A stretch of DNA of 64,000 bases from Hirschia maritima DSM 19733 (lineage in GTDB: Bacteria > Pseudomonadota > Alphaproteobacteria > Caulobacterales > Hyphomonadaceae), in contig NZ_KB899546.1 in assembly GCF_000378345.1 (NCBI RefSeq), positions 375,523 to 439,522 on the forward strand, given 5' to 3'. This document shows positions 27,134 to 35,348 of this stretch, piece after piece; positions within the stretch are counted from its first letter, which is position 1; each line of letters opens with the position of its first letter. The translations under genes were made by a program, and so were the position numbers. The notes under the pieces were generated by a model. It did no database searches. It had not been told where the DNA came from and saw only the letters and a list, made by a program, of their open reading frames with translations.

Positions 27134-28120
27134 ATGTCAGGGGACAAGGTAAAAATTGTCATTTCTCGCAAGCTGCCTAAGCCTATAGAGCAGAGAATGG
27201 GCGAGTTGTTTGACGCTGAGTTGAACACTAATGACGAACCATTTTCTGAAAATCGACTCGCAGATGCGTTGGGACGCGCAGATGTCTTGGTTTCGACGGT
27301 GACCGATAATTTATCCGCTGAATTGATCGCAAAAGCTGGCAAGCAATTGAAGATGATCGCTCAATTTGGGGCGGGCGTGGATAATATCGATGTGAAAGCA
27401 GCTGCTGAAAAAGGTATTGTCGTCACGAACACACCGGGTGTTTTAACGGAAGACACAGCCGATATGACCATGGCGTTGATTTTGGCTCTGCCACGTCGCA
27501 TGGTTCAAGGTGTGGATGCTTTAAGGGCGGGAGAGTTTAAAGGCTGGTCTCCAACCTATATGCTTGGCCACCGCATATTCGGTAAACGCATCGGTATAAT
27601 CGGAATGGGGCGTATAGGTCAGGCCGTAGCGCGACGTGCGAGAGCGTTTGGTTTGGAAGTACACTATCATAATCGTAATCGAGTTTCGCCAGCGATTGAA
27701 GCGCAGTTTGCGACAACATACTGGGAAAGTCTTGATCAGATGATTTCCCGCATGGATATCATTTCGGTAAATTGTCCGGCGACACCTGCGACCTACCATC
27801 TCCTGCATGAGCGTAGATTAAAGCTGCTTCAACCTCATGCATATATCGTCAATACGTCACGCGGTGAGGTTATAGATGAAGAAGCGCTGATTAATGCTCT
27901 TGAGGCAGGGCAGATAGCTGGGGCTGGTCTTGATGTATTTGAGAATGAGCCGGAGATAAATCCAAGATTGCTTGCTTTAAAGAACGTTGTTCTTCTTCCT
28001 CATATGGGATCAGCTACTGTGGAAGCGCGCACTGAAATGGGTGAAAAAGTCATTATTAATATTAAGAATTTTCTGGATGGGCATATGGTGCCTGATCGCG
28101 TTATTCCAGAACTTATTTAA
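27134..28120 (+). CDS. D-2-hydroxyacid dehydrogenase (glyoxylate/hydroxypyruvate reductase type)
   Basis: 328 residues of the D-isomer-specific 2-hydroxyacid dehydrogenase family, NAD(P)H dependent. The nucleotide site is GIIGMGRIGQAVARRA, and the catalytic residues are in NTSRGEVIDE (Arg), DVFENEPE (Glu) and LPHMGSAT (His). FGAGVDNID precedes them in the substrate domain. Which keto acid it uses cannot be read; glyoxylate or hydroxypyruvate are typical. GGAG precedes the ATG. Divergent to the SH3 gene and ended by a strong terminator. Confidence 0.88.
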   Translation: MSGDKVKIVISRKLPKPIEQRMGELFDAELNTNDEPFSENRLADALGRADVLVSTVTDNLSAELIAKAGKQLKMIAQFGAGVDNIDVKAAAEKGIVVTNTPGVLTEDTADMTMALILALPRRMVQGVDALRAGEFKGWSPTYMLGHRIFGKRIGIIGMGRIGQAVARRARAFGLEVHYHNRNRVSPAIEAQFATTYWESLDQMISRMDIISVNCPATPATYHLLHERRLKLLQPHAYIVNTSRGEVIDEEALINALEAGQIAGAGLDVFENEPEINPRLLALKNVVLLPHMGSATVEARTEMGEKVIINIKNFLDGHMVPDRVIPELI

Positions 28121-28142
28121 GATTAAAAAATATAACAATTTG

Positions 28143-28183
28143 AACCCCAAATACCCGATTAAGCGTATTTGGGGTTTTCTTTT
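28143..28183 (+). terminator. intrinsic terminator of the dehydrogenase gene
   Basis: AACCCCAAATAC (28143-28154) pairs perfectly with GTATTTGGGGTT (28165-28176), followed by a T-rich tract. Confidence 0.93.
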
Positions 28184-28325
28184 TGCCTGTCGCTAGAATT
28201 GTGTTCGGAAAATGTAGAAATTTATAAACTTTCTGTAATATTTGCCGTAGCATTAACAAAATTTAAGGATTATAATGAGAGATCTCAAATCAGATTAGTA
28301 TTGCGTGTTCAGGGGATTTTCAGAG

Positions 28326-28757
28326 ATGAAAATCAAATTATTATCTCTTAGCTTATTGGCGGTCATCGGCCTTGGTGCTTGTGAAACGACTGAAGGCTAT
28401 CGCAAACAATTAACTCAGTATCAGGGACAAACTACTCAGGAGTTAATTCAGGAGTGGGGAAAGCCAGATACTGTTAATCGCCTTGAAGATGGAAGAGAGA
28501 TCTGGATTTATAAGGCCTCTAAAGATCTTCCGCGCGGCGGGTATTTTGATCATCGCTATTATCGCACATCAGCAAAGTTTGAAAACCAAGACGGGAAGGT
28601 CGAAACACGACGTTTCATTGAATCTCGCAAAGTTTGGGTTCCGCGTTATACATTGAAATCTGTCTGCAACACACAATTCATTGTTCACCACGATAACGTT
28701 GTTGAAGAGTTTTCTTTTCGTGGAAACGGCTGCCTTGCTAGTGAGTGGGGCATTTAA
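28326..28757 (+). CDS. predicted lipoprotein, BamE/SmpA-like fold possible
   Basis: 143 residues. The start at ATG 28326 gives a clean lipoprotein signal with lipobox LGAC (MKIKLLSLSLLAVIGLGAC). The mature part begins ETTEGYRKQLTQYQGQTTQELIQEWGKPD, a pattern like small SmpA/OmlA-type lipoproteins, in which a helix pair precedes 'GxPxxV' and a strand with aromatic residues. Two Cys in VCNTQF and GNGC could form a disulfide. Function unknown. Its stop overlaps that of the convergent gene. Confidence 0.72.
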   Translation: MKIKLLSLSLLAVIGLGACETTEGYRKQLTQYQGQTTQELIQEWGKPDTVNRLEDGREIWIYKASKDLPRGGYFDHRYYRTSAKFENQDGKVETRRFIESRKVWVPRYTLKSVCNTQFIVHHDNVVEEFSFRGNGCLASEWGI

Positions 28758-29791
28758 TCAACTGGAGTTTGCGTAACCTCAGTTTCTTGGCTGATTGCTC
28801 GATTGGTTTCTAAGCTTTTGTCCGTATTTTGAGACAAAGCTAGCTTGGTATCAGTTAAAAAATACAGCACATCATTCAGTGAACGTTTCGGGCTTTCTAT
28901 GTGTAGGAAATGTCCCAACATTTCATAGGTTATCATAGTTGATTGCGGCGTGTTTTTGTTGAGTTGAACTGAAAAACGCGCAGGTGATATATTGTCTCTA
29001 TCTCCGCGTAAAATCAGAATTGGCTTATTTAATTTGTATGTCGGCTGCATATCAGTTGCGAGTGTTCTCGATTGAAGCTCCAGTCCGCGTCGATGGCCTT
29101 TGATGCGGGCAAATTCACTTAGACTGTCTATCAACTTTTGTCTCTCGGCATGATCATTTGCAAAGCCTCGATCAATTTTGACGTTGATAAATGGTTTTAG
29201 ATCAATCCATTTAAGGAGGGGGGACAAAAGCGGATATCGACGAAATTCCCGCAAAAGTGGATCAAAGGATGCTTCTTCTACACTTTGAGACCAACCATTT
29301 GGCCCAATAAGAATAACAGCTTCAATTTTTTCTGGATATGCAGCTGTGTAATCAAGGCTCATTTTCCCACCTAGGCCTGATCCTCCAATTGCGAAGCGCT
29401 CCAGCTCAAATTTTTCGACGAAGCTGGACAAAAATTCCAAATGACCCTGAGATTTGTGAATATAGGAAAGTGAATTTGTTGTGAGACCATGTGACGGCAG
29501 ATCAATTGCGATTATCCGATATCTGCCGCGTATTTCATTTATCCAAGGCCGCCATTCAAATGCGGAACTGGCAAAATCATGCAATAGAAGAAGAGTGCCA
29601 CTTCCATCGATTGGTCCTGAATCCAAATAATGAACGGTACTACCGTCTTCAAATTCAATAAATTTTGAGGCTGAGACGGCGTATTTCTGTTTTAATTTTT
29701 CATGGGGAATATTGGGACGTAGCAATGTCGCCCCAGCGGCTATGATGATCACGCATATGAAACCACATATGCTGAGTAAAATTCGCCCCAT
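28754..29791 (-). CDS. membrane-anchored alpha/beta-hydrolase-fold protein, nucleophile changed
   Basis: 345 residues with an N-terminal hydrophobic anchor (ILLSICGFICVIIIAAGATL) and an alpha/beta-hydrolase fold: LLLLHDFASSAFEWRPW (oxyanion strand), IAIDLPSHGLT, cap region, LRGDRDNISP (acid) and MLGHFLHIESP (His). The nucleophile elbow reads GGSGLGGK. Aligned on the two glycines before the helix, the usual Ser position is Gly, with Ser one place earlier. It may be inactive or use a shifted elbow. No substrate can be given. It lies downstream of the moeB-like gene on the same strand. Confidence 0.72.
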   Translation of the reverse strand: MGRILLSICGFICVIIIAAGATLLRPNIPHEKLKQKYAVSASKFIEFEDGSTVHYLDSGPIDGSGTLLLLHDFASSAFEWRPWINEIRGRYRIIAIDLPSHGLTTNSLSYIHKSQGHLEFLSSFVEKFELERFAIGGSGLGGKMSLDYTAAYPEKIEAVILIGPNGWSQSVEEASFDPLLREFRRYPLLSPLLKWIDLKPFINVKIDRGFANDHAERQKLIDSLSEFARIKGHRRGLELQSRTLATDMQPTYKLNKPILILRGDRDNISPARFSVQLNKNTPQSTMITYEMLGHFLHIESPKRSLNDVLYFLTDTKLALSQNTDKSLETNRAISQETEVTQTPVD

Positions 29792-29903
29792 ATAGATTTT
29801 CTCCGACCAGTTTCAATTTCTGATGACGAAGCAGTTCTCTATCTAGAATAGTCGAGATGTGAGAGGGCAGCAAGCAAAACTCGCTCAATAGGAGAATTTG
29901 AAT

Positions 29904-30677
29904 TTAATTTGAACTGCAGCAGGGGCAGGCTGGGTCAACAGGAAGTTTGATGTTTCTGCTATCACCTGAAAGAGCATCATATATCCATAAGCGACCGGCC
30001 ATGGATTGACCGGCATTGGTGATTTCCTTGACAGTTTCCATGGCCATACGTGCGCCGATAATGCCTGTGAGAGGCCCGATCACGCCAATTTCTGCACAGC
30101 TCACCTCTGTTTCGGGTAATTGAGGTGTGAGGCAGCGATAGCAAGGCAGCTTATCTTGTGCATCTTCGTTTTTTGGTCGACCAGATTTAAAGACTGAGAC
30201 TTGGCCGGTCCATCTTCCCACAGCGCCAGATATGAGAGTGCGATTGTTTTCGTGGCAGAACTGGTTGACGTCAAAGCGTGTTTGAAAGCTGTCAGACCCG
30301 TCGAGTATAAAATCGGCATCGCCAATGCATTCTGCCGCATTTTCCGGAGCGAATCTGTGATTGACCGCACTGACTTTACAATCTGGGTTGAGAGAAGTGA
30401 GCCGTTTTTCTCCGCATTGCACTTTGGATAACCCCACTTCTTCAGAAGAAAACAATATCTGTCTTTGAAGGTTGGAAAGTGACACATCATCATCATCTAT
30501 CAATCGAATAGAACCAACACCTGCGGCGGCCAGATACAGCGCAGCGGGACCGCCTAATCCACCAGCACCAATCATTGCGACTTTCGCACCAAGTAGTTTT
30601 TGCTGTCCTGGTCCGCCAATTTCTTTCAGCATGATGTGGCGTGCGTAACGCTGGATTTGTTCTGGAGAGAGATTCAT
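29904..30677 (-). CDS. moeB: MoeB/ThiF-type adenylyltransferase
   Basis: 257-residue E1-like enzyme that adenylates the C-terminal Gly-Gly of a sulfur-carrier protein (MoaD in molybdopterin or ThiS in thiamine synthesis). The ATP site is GAGGLGGPAALYLAAAGVG, then DDDDVSLSNLQRQ with the conserved Arg, and two Cys pairs (CYRC and CPCC) for structural zinc. No C-terminal rhodanese domain. Whether it serves Mo cofactor or thiamine cannot be decided here; no mo or thi genes are adjacent. Confidence 0.85.
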   Translation of the reverse strand: MNLSPEQIQRYARHIMLKEIGGPGQQKLLGAKVAMIGAGGLGGPAALYLAAAGVGSIRLIDDDDVSLSNLQRQILFSSEEVGLSKVQCGEKRLTSLNPDCKVSAVNHRFAPENAAECIGDADFILDGSDSFQTRFDVNQFCHENNRTLISGAVGRWTGQVSVFKSGRPKNEDAQDKLPCYRCLTPQLPETEVSCAEIGVIGPLTGIIGARMAMETVKEITNAGQSMAGRLWIYDALSGDSRNIKLPVDPACPCCSSN

Positions 30678-30795
30678 GCTTTGTACCTAGCTGATTTTAT
30701 GCGAATCGACCTTGCTTTTTAGTTGGCAAGTGTCGCAAACATGCTGTCTTTTACCAGTTCAAGCGTTTGAAGGAAGCCTTCATTTGGTCATTTAT

Positions 30796-32130
30796 GTGAA
30801 CCCAGACAAGGATAGTGAGTCCGCAACTTACGATCCACTGCTCAAGGAGATATTGCTCGGCAATCGCAATCTCTTCCTGACGGGGCGCGCGGGTACGGGT
30901 AAAACGACCATGCTAAAACGTATTTTGCGAACGACTGGAAATAAATCAGTTGTGCTTGCGCCAACAGGATTGGCGGCGGTGAATGCGGGTGGGCAGACCA
31001 TACATTCATTTTTCAAGTTTCCACCGCGATTACTTGATCCGGCGGATGTAAAGAAAATGCGCAATCAGCGTCTGGTCAAAACGATGGAAACGCTCGTTGT
31101 TGATGAGATTTCCATGGTGCGCTCAGATATGCTGCAAACCATGTCGGATATGTTGCGCCTTAATCGAAATGACAAACGCCCATTTGGGGGAGTGAGAGTT
31201 ATTCTGTCGGGTGATCTTCACCAATTGCCACCCGTTGTAGAAAATGAAGTTGAACCCATTCTGCATGATCGATTTGGTGGGCCTTGGTTTTTCTTATCTC
31301 AAGCTTTCAAGGATGCTCAGTTTCAATTAGCGGCCTTAAAACACGTGTTTCGTCAGGAGGATGAGCGGTTTTTAAACATCCTCAACGCTCTAAGGAATGG
31401 CCGCTTAGGACCTGAAGAGCAAAAATCACTGGGTGAACGCGTGTCCAAGCGCTCGCCAGCTGAGGCGTCAGAAACACATATTGTGCTTACACCCAATAAT
31501 GCTGCGGCATGGCGGATAAACCAACAGCGGCTGGATGAACTTCCCGGTACACCAACAAGCTATGAAGGTGTGAGCGATGGTCAGTTTGATGAGCGCTCTT
31601 TCCCAACTGATGCATTCCTTGATCTTAAAGTTGGTGCGCGTGTTATGCTCATCAAGAATGATCCAGAGGGCAGGTGGGTCAATGGATCAATCGGCACAAT
31701 TGAAGCGCTGGGTGAAACTTCTGTTTTTGTGAAAATAGATGGCGAGACCTATCGTATCGCGCCTCAGGCCTGGGAAAAGTATCGCTATGATTTCGACTCT
31801 GATAAAAAGTCCGTCAGCCGTACAGTTGTAGGATCTTTCAAACAACTTCCATTGCGCTTGGCCTATGCGGTGACCATTCACAAATCCCAAGGCATGACAC
31901 TGGATAACGTTTATATCGATTTTGATAATGGTATGTTTGCGCATGGTCAGGCTTATGTTGCGTTTTCCCGCTGTCGCACATTGGAGGGGCTTGAATTGTC
32001 CCGCGAACTACGCCCGCGGGATATAATCATAGACCGCACAGCCTTTGCCTTTGGCGAGCTTAACATCGTCAAGAACACTGATGACTATCTATTTGCCAAC
32101 ATGGCTGGTGAGCAGTTCAAGTTGGAGTAG
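30796..32130 (+). CDS. Pif1/RecD-like superfamily 1 DNA helicase
   Basis: 444 residues. Walker A is LTGRAGTGKTT, followed by APTGLAAVNAGGQTIHSFF (motif Ia), Walker B VVDEISMV, SGDLHQLPPV (motif III), the UvrD-like C-terminal part, and VTIHKSQGMTLD plus AFSRC (motifs V and VI). This is the pattern of bacterial Pif1 homologues, which unwind DNA 5'-to-3' and can resolve G-quadruplexes. The start is uncertain: no ATG lies upstream of the helicase core, and I take GTG 30796; GTG 30730 is an alternative. Confidence 0.87.
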   Translation: MNPDKDSESATYDPLLKEILLGNRNLFLTGRAGTGKTTMLKRILRTTGNKSVVLAPTGLAAVNAGGQTIHSFFKFPPRLLDPADVKKMRNQRLVKTMETLVVDEISMVRSDMLQTMSDMLRLNRNDKRPFGGVRVILSGDLHQLPPVVENEVEPILHDRFGGPWFFLSQAFKDAQFQLAALKHVFRQEDERFLNILNALRNGRLGPEEQKSLGERVSKRSPAEASETHIVLTPNNAAAWRINQQRLDELPGTPTSYEGVSDGQFDERSFPTDAFLDLKVGARVMLIKNDPEGRWVNGSIGTIEALGETSVFVKIDGETYRIAPQAWEKYRYDFDSDKKSVSRTVVGSFKQLPLRLAYAVTIHKSQGMTLDNVYIDFDNGMFAHGQAYVAFSRCRTLEGLELSRELRPRDIIIDRTAFAFGELNIVKNTDDYLFANMAGEQFKLE

Positions 32131-32188
32131 GGGTGATTTTTTGGGAGGCAAAGATGTTGAAGAATACCAGATAAAGTTTGATGTGCTC

Positions 32189-32500
32189 TCACGTATCGTT
32201 TGGATTATTCATTTTGGAACGCAAAATGTCTCTTTTCTCAACAATCCATGTCTTATATTGGTCGTAGTCAATCCAACCAAAACTCCGACTTTCGTCGTCG
32301 GGTTTTTCATCGACCCAATATAATTTGTCATGTACTTCGGAAAAGAACATATATTCAATCTTCGGCATCTCATCCAATTCTTCATCGGTGACAACTTCCA
32401 AGTAAAATTCAGAATATTTTTCAAAAAGATCATCATATGAAAATGTACCTGTGAGGAATTGCTGAATCATCAAATACATTTTGTCTTTGTTTTCATTCAT
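32189..32500 (-). CDS. small acidic protein, colicin-immunity-like
   Basis: 103 residues, very acidic, with an N-terminal helix pair MIQQFLTGTFSYDDLFEKYSEF and aromatic residues (LYWVDEKPDDE, FGWIDYDQYKTW). The start MxxMIQxFLxGxxSxxxFExxY reminds me of colicin D/E immunity-type and contact-dependent toxin immunity proteins; this is a weak resemblance. No toxin gene is next to it. It may be an orphan immunity protein. The convergent helicase gene ends 58 bp away. Confidence 0.5.
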   Translation of the reverse strand: MNENKDKMYLMIQQFLTGTFSYDDLFEKYSEFYLEVVTDEELDEMPKIEYMFFSEVHDKLYWVDEKPDDESRSFGWIDYDQYKTWIVEKRDILRSKMNNPNDT

Positions 32501-32657
32501 ACAATTAAGCTCTCATTATTTCATAACAATTCGAATGACCGTGAGACTTGGCCACTAATCACATGACCAAGTACAAACCATAGTGTTCCGCCAGCACAAA
32601 AAGTTGCCAGATGTTCCACAAGGTTTGAAGGTAATGAATTTAGGTGAGTTTTTTCTT

Positions 32658-33653
32658 CTACTCCGTCAGCCTGAAATACTCATCCACATTTTCATAGAAC
32701 CAGTCCAGTTCACTGGGGTGAAAACCCTGCATGAATTGTACATAGTCGAGCTTGCCTTGGCTCATTTGCGCTTTTTCTTCCTCGGTGTGCGCCAATATTT
32801 CTTGGACAAAGCCGGGCTTTTGTTGATCATACTGCATATGGATCATGGCAACGGTAATGACATCGCCAGTCTGCGCCCATTGATCCAATGATTCAAATCC
32901 ATAATAAATGACTTTCTCTTCCAATCGGGCCATTTGCTCAGGTTTAGTGGATTTAAAATATGTGATCTGCCCCGAGACGGGTTTTAGCGCTTCCGAAGTT
33001 GTATTTGCTGGTGCGGATTTGCTTTCTTCATAGGAGGGCAATAAATCAGATTCTAGTAGCTCTGGGAGTAACCCCATGTAGTTGGCGTAATAGTAAATTC
33101 GCCCGCCAGCAGCACGTTCTGCTTTTTCTGTGGCTATGGATTCCTCAGTAGGCGCATATGGACCAAGGCCTAAAGCTTTTAATTCTGTATGGACGCGCTC
33201 TGAATTGGCTTCTGAACATGAAGAAAAGAAGTTTCTGTCCTCGGCGGTGATGTTGAATATGCCAGGAACTGGCCTGTCTTCTGCTACAAATACATCCAGA
33301 ATGACGCGATCCGCTTCTGCCAGTGCATCAAGAAAAGCGATTGGAAAACTGGGTTCGAAAACTGCTTTGTTTTCATCATATTGCCAGTATTCCAATTCAT
33401 CGGCATCTACCTCAAGGCGGGCGCGATAGTTTGCATCAACTTTAGTTCCTTGAAACAATAGACGTACAGGTGTTGCAAAATCTGAAGTGCTTTCCAGCAT
33501 ATGGATGTAAATATCTGGAGAAGCATTGTCGCAGGTCACTTCTATCTGAGGGCCGGATGGGTCTTCTAGGGTGAGGGCCGCTTGAGCAAACGCTGATGGC
33601 ATGCCCAATAGTAAAACCGAGACGATGGTTCCAGTAAGAGTAGTATTTGACAT
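32658..33653 (-). CDS. exported protein of unknown function
   Basis: 331 residues with a signal peptide (MSNTTLTGTIVSVLLLGMPSAFAQA). The first half (to about residue 155) looks beta-rich with a DIYIHMLES motif and a Cys pair (CDN, SSCSE); the second half is helical and acidic, ending in HPSELDWFYENVDEYFRLTE. I recognise no domain. The ATG at 33653 has GGAGG five bases upstream and is preferred to one four codons earlier. Probably periplasmic. Confidence 0.65.
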   Translation of the reverse strand: MSNTTLTGTIVSVLLLGMPSAFAQAALTLEDPSGPQIEVTCDNASPDIYIHMLESTSDFATPVRLLFQGTKVDANYRARLEVDADELEYWQYDENKAVFEPSFPIAFLDALAEADRVILDVFVAEDRPVPGIFNITAEDRNFFSSCSEANSERVHTELKALGLGPYAPTEESIATEKAERAAGGRIYYYANYMGLLPELLESDLLPSYEESKSAPANTTSEALKPVSGQITYFKSTKPEQMARLEEKVIYYGFESLDQWAQTGDVITVAMIHMQYDQQKPGFVQEILAHTEEEKAQMSQGKLDYVQFMQGFHPSELDWFYENVDEYFRLTE

Positions 33654-33756
33654 ATCCACCTCCATCTAAGACTGCTGCTGTAGTGAAAGTGTAGGTGAAG
33701 TGTAGAAATCTACAAGTAACGCTGAGTAGATTCAAATGTCTATGTTGATGGGCTGC

Positions 33757-33981
33757 TTAAGTATCATTCTCGGATGGTTTGTCTTTTGTGGTTTCTACCC
33801 AATAATCTTGTTCATAGGGATCAGATTCTTCGATTGGTTCTTTGGGAATCGTAAGCGCGATAATTAAAACACTCGAGACAAACCAGAAAAATAAAGCGAC
33901 CAGTATGTCAGGCGAGATCGCGAAAAAGAAACCTCCCGCGATCGCTATGAATAATATTCTTCGTTTTGTGTTGCCAAACAT
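33757..33981 (-). CDS. small membrane protein downstream of dut
   Basis: 74 residues with two membrane segments (ILFIAIAGGFFFAIS and ILVALFFWFVSSVLIIALTI) and an acidic soluble tail. It begins 9 bp after dut, so it is probably co-transcribed and translated with it. No known family. Confidence 0.6.
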   Translation of the reverse strand: MFGNTKRRILFIAIAGGFFFAISPDILVALFFWFVSSVLIIALTIPKEPIEESDPYEQDYWVETTKDKPSENDT

Positions 33982-33990
33982 ATTGCGGGG

Positions 33991-34458
33991 CTAGCGCCCT
34001 GTAGACCCGAAACCACCTTCGCCGCGTTCAGTGCTGGAAAGCTCGTTAACTTCTTTCCACACACCTTGAGTGACAGGGGCAACCACCATCTGGGCAATGC
34101 GTTCGCCGCGTTTTATCGTAAATGGCTCAGAACCCAGATTGATGAGGATCACTTTCACTTCGCCGCGATAATCAGCGTCAATTGTGCCTGGTGTATTTAG
34201 ACAGGTGATGCCGTGTTTCGCGGCTAGGCCAGAACGTGGACGGATTTGGACTTCATAACCATGCGGGATCGCCATGCTGAGACCCGTTGGCACCATGTCG
34301 CGTTGCATTGGCTCTAATGTAATATCTTCACCTTCAGCATTGGCTGCACGTAAGTCCATTCCCGCAGCACTCGCTGTTTCATAAGCGGGCAGTGCCAATC
34401 CTTCAAAATGGGGAAGGGGCTTTACCTCAATCGTGGCGGTATTTACAGGTTGTGTCAT
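33991..34458 (-). CDS. dut: dUTP diphosphatase
   Basis: Hydrolyses dUTP to dUMP, keeping uracil out of DNA and feeding dTMP synthesis. 155 residues, the trimeric family with all five motifs: [36 protein letters not shown] and GEGGFGSTG. The start is the ATG at 34458. The Shine-Dalgarno GGAGA lies in the arm of a 10-bp hairpin. It is followed by a small membrane protein gene. Confidence 0.96.
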   Translation of the reverse strand: MTQPVNTATIEVKPLPHFEGLALPAYETASAAGMDLRAANAEGEDITLEPMQRDMVPTGLSMAIPHGYEVQIRPRSGLAAKHGITCLNTPGTIDADYRGEVKVILINLGSEPFTIKRGERIAQMVVAPVTQGVWKEVNELSSTERGEGGFGSTGR

Positions 34459-34461
34459 ACG

Positions 34462-34488
34462 GCATGTCTCCTCAATTTGGAGACATGC
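34462..34488 (-). promoter_or_regulatory. perfect hairpin in the dut leader with buried Shine-Dalgarno
   Basis: GCATGTCTCC (34462-34471) and GGAGACATGC (34479-34488) form a perfect 10-bp inverted repeat with a seven-base loop. On the minus strand the GGAGA just before the dut ATG is in the 3' arm, so folding would block ribosome entry. It could also be a protein-binding dyad. Confidence 0.55.
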
Positions 34489-34595
34489 ATAGACTGGTTT
34501 GCATTATGTTGGAAAGAACTATTAAGAGCAACTATTGATTGTTTTCGATATCTATAGTTTATTTTAACGGGATTTTCAGTTGTTGGGGAACAGTT

Positions 34596-35306
34596 GTGCT
34601 TTTTAGATTCGTTGCTGCAATAATTTCGTTTTCTTTTGTTGGTGGATGTTTGAATGCGCCAGCTTTAAAAGATTATTCTACAAAACTCACTTTAGATAAA
34701 AAATATTTTTCTGGTACTGAAAGTAAGGAGATTCAATTAGATCAAATATTTATGGAGATGGCACAAATAGATTCAGATGAAAGCTTTAAGGAAGCGACAA
34801 TAATTGCATTGATTTCTAAATCTGATGTGCTGTGTGACGCCTACATGTCCGAGTTGATCAATCAAACTAAAACAACTCGTTCGGCTTTGAGGTTGTCAAG
34901 TCTTGGACTTATGGCATCTGCTGGATTGGCGGAGCCTGTGAGTAGTGCGAATATACTCGCTAGTTTAGCCGCTGTTGCAACAGGTACTGAGAGTGAATTG
35001 TCGAGTGTGGTTTTGGCTGAATTAGAAGCTGGTTTGTTGTATCGCTCTGTTAACGTTCAGAGAGATAAGCTTCGCGCAGATATCGTTCAAGATCTGCAAG
35101 AAAGTAACTTAACTGCTGCACAAGTTAAAATTTCTAAGTATCATGCTTTGTGCGGAATTGCTCATGGTAAGCGAGGAATTGAAAAATCAATTTCTAATTC
35201 TGAATCGGAGGTTGGAGCTAGTCAAGTTGCGCCAAAATATACTTTGGAAGAAATAGTTTCACTTCTAGATAGCGTTAGGCGGCCTACAAGTGTAGCTACC
35301 GAGTAA
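34596..35306 (+). CDS. predicted lipoprotein of unknown function
   Basis: 236 residues. GTG at 34596, behind GGGGA at 34584-34588, gives a clean lipoprotein signal MLFRFVAAIISFSFVGGC. The mature part is helical, with a glycine/alanine-rich stretch (SSLGLMASAGLAEPVSSANILASLAAVATG) that may be a membrane-insertion or glycine-zipper helix. Two Cys (LCDAY and LCGIAHG) may pair. No domain recognised. The ORF is also open further upstream, but without a good start. Confidence 0.6.
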   Translation: MLFRFVAAIISFSFVGGCLNAPALKDYSTKLTLDKKYFSGTESKEIQLDQIFMEMAQIDSDESFKEATIIALISKSDVLCDAYMSELINQTKTTRSALRLSSLGLMASAGLAEPVSSANILASLAAVATGTESELSSVVLAELEAGLLYRSVNVQRDKLRADIVQDLQESNLTAAQVKISKYHALCGIAHGKRGIEKSISNSESEVGASQVAPKYTLEEIVSLLDSVRRPTSVATE

Positions 35307-35348
35307 TATCTAGCATTAAATATAGAAACGCTATTTGTGATGAGGGAT

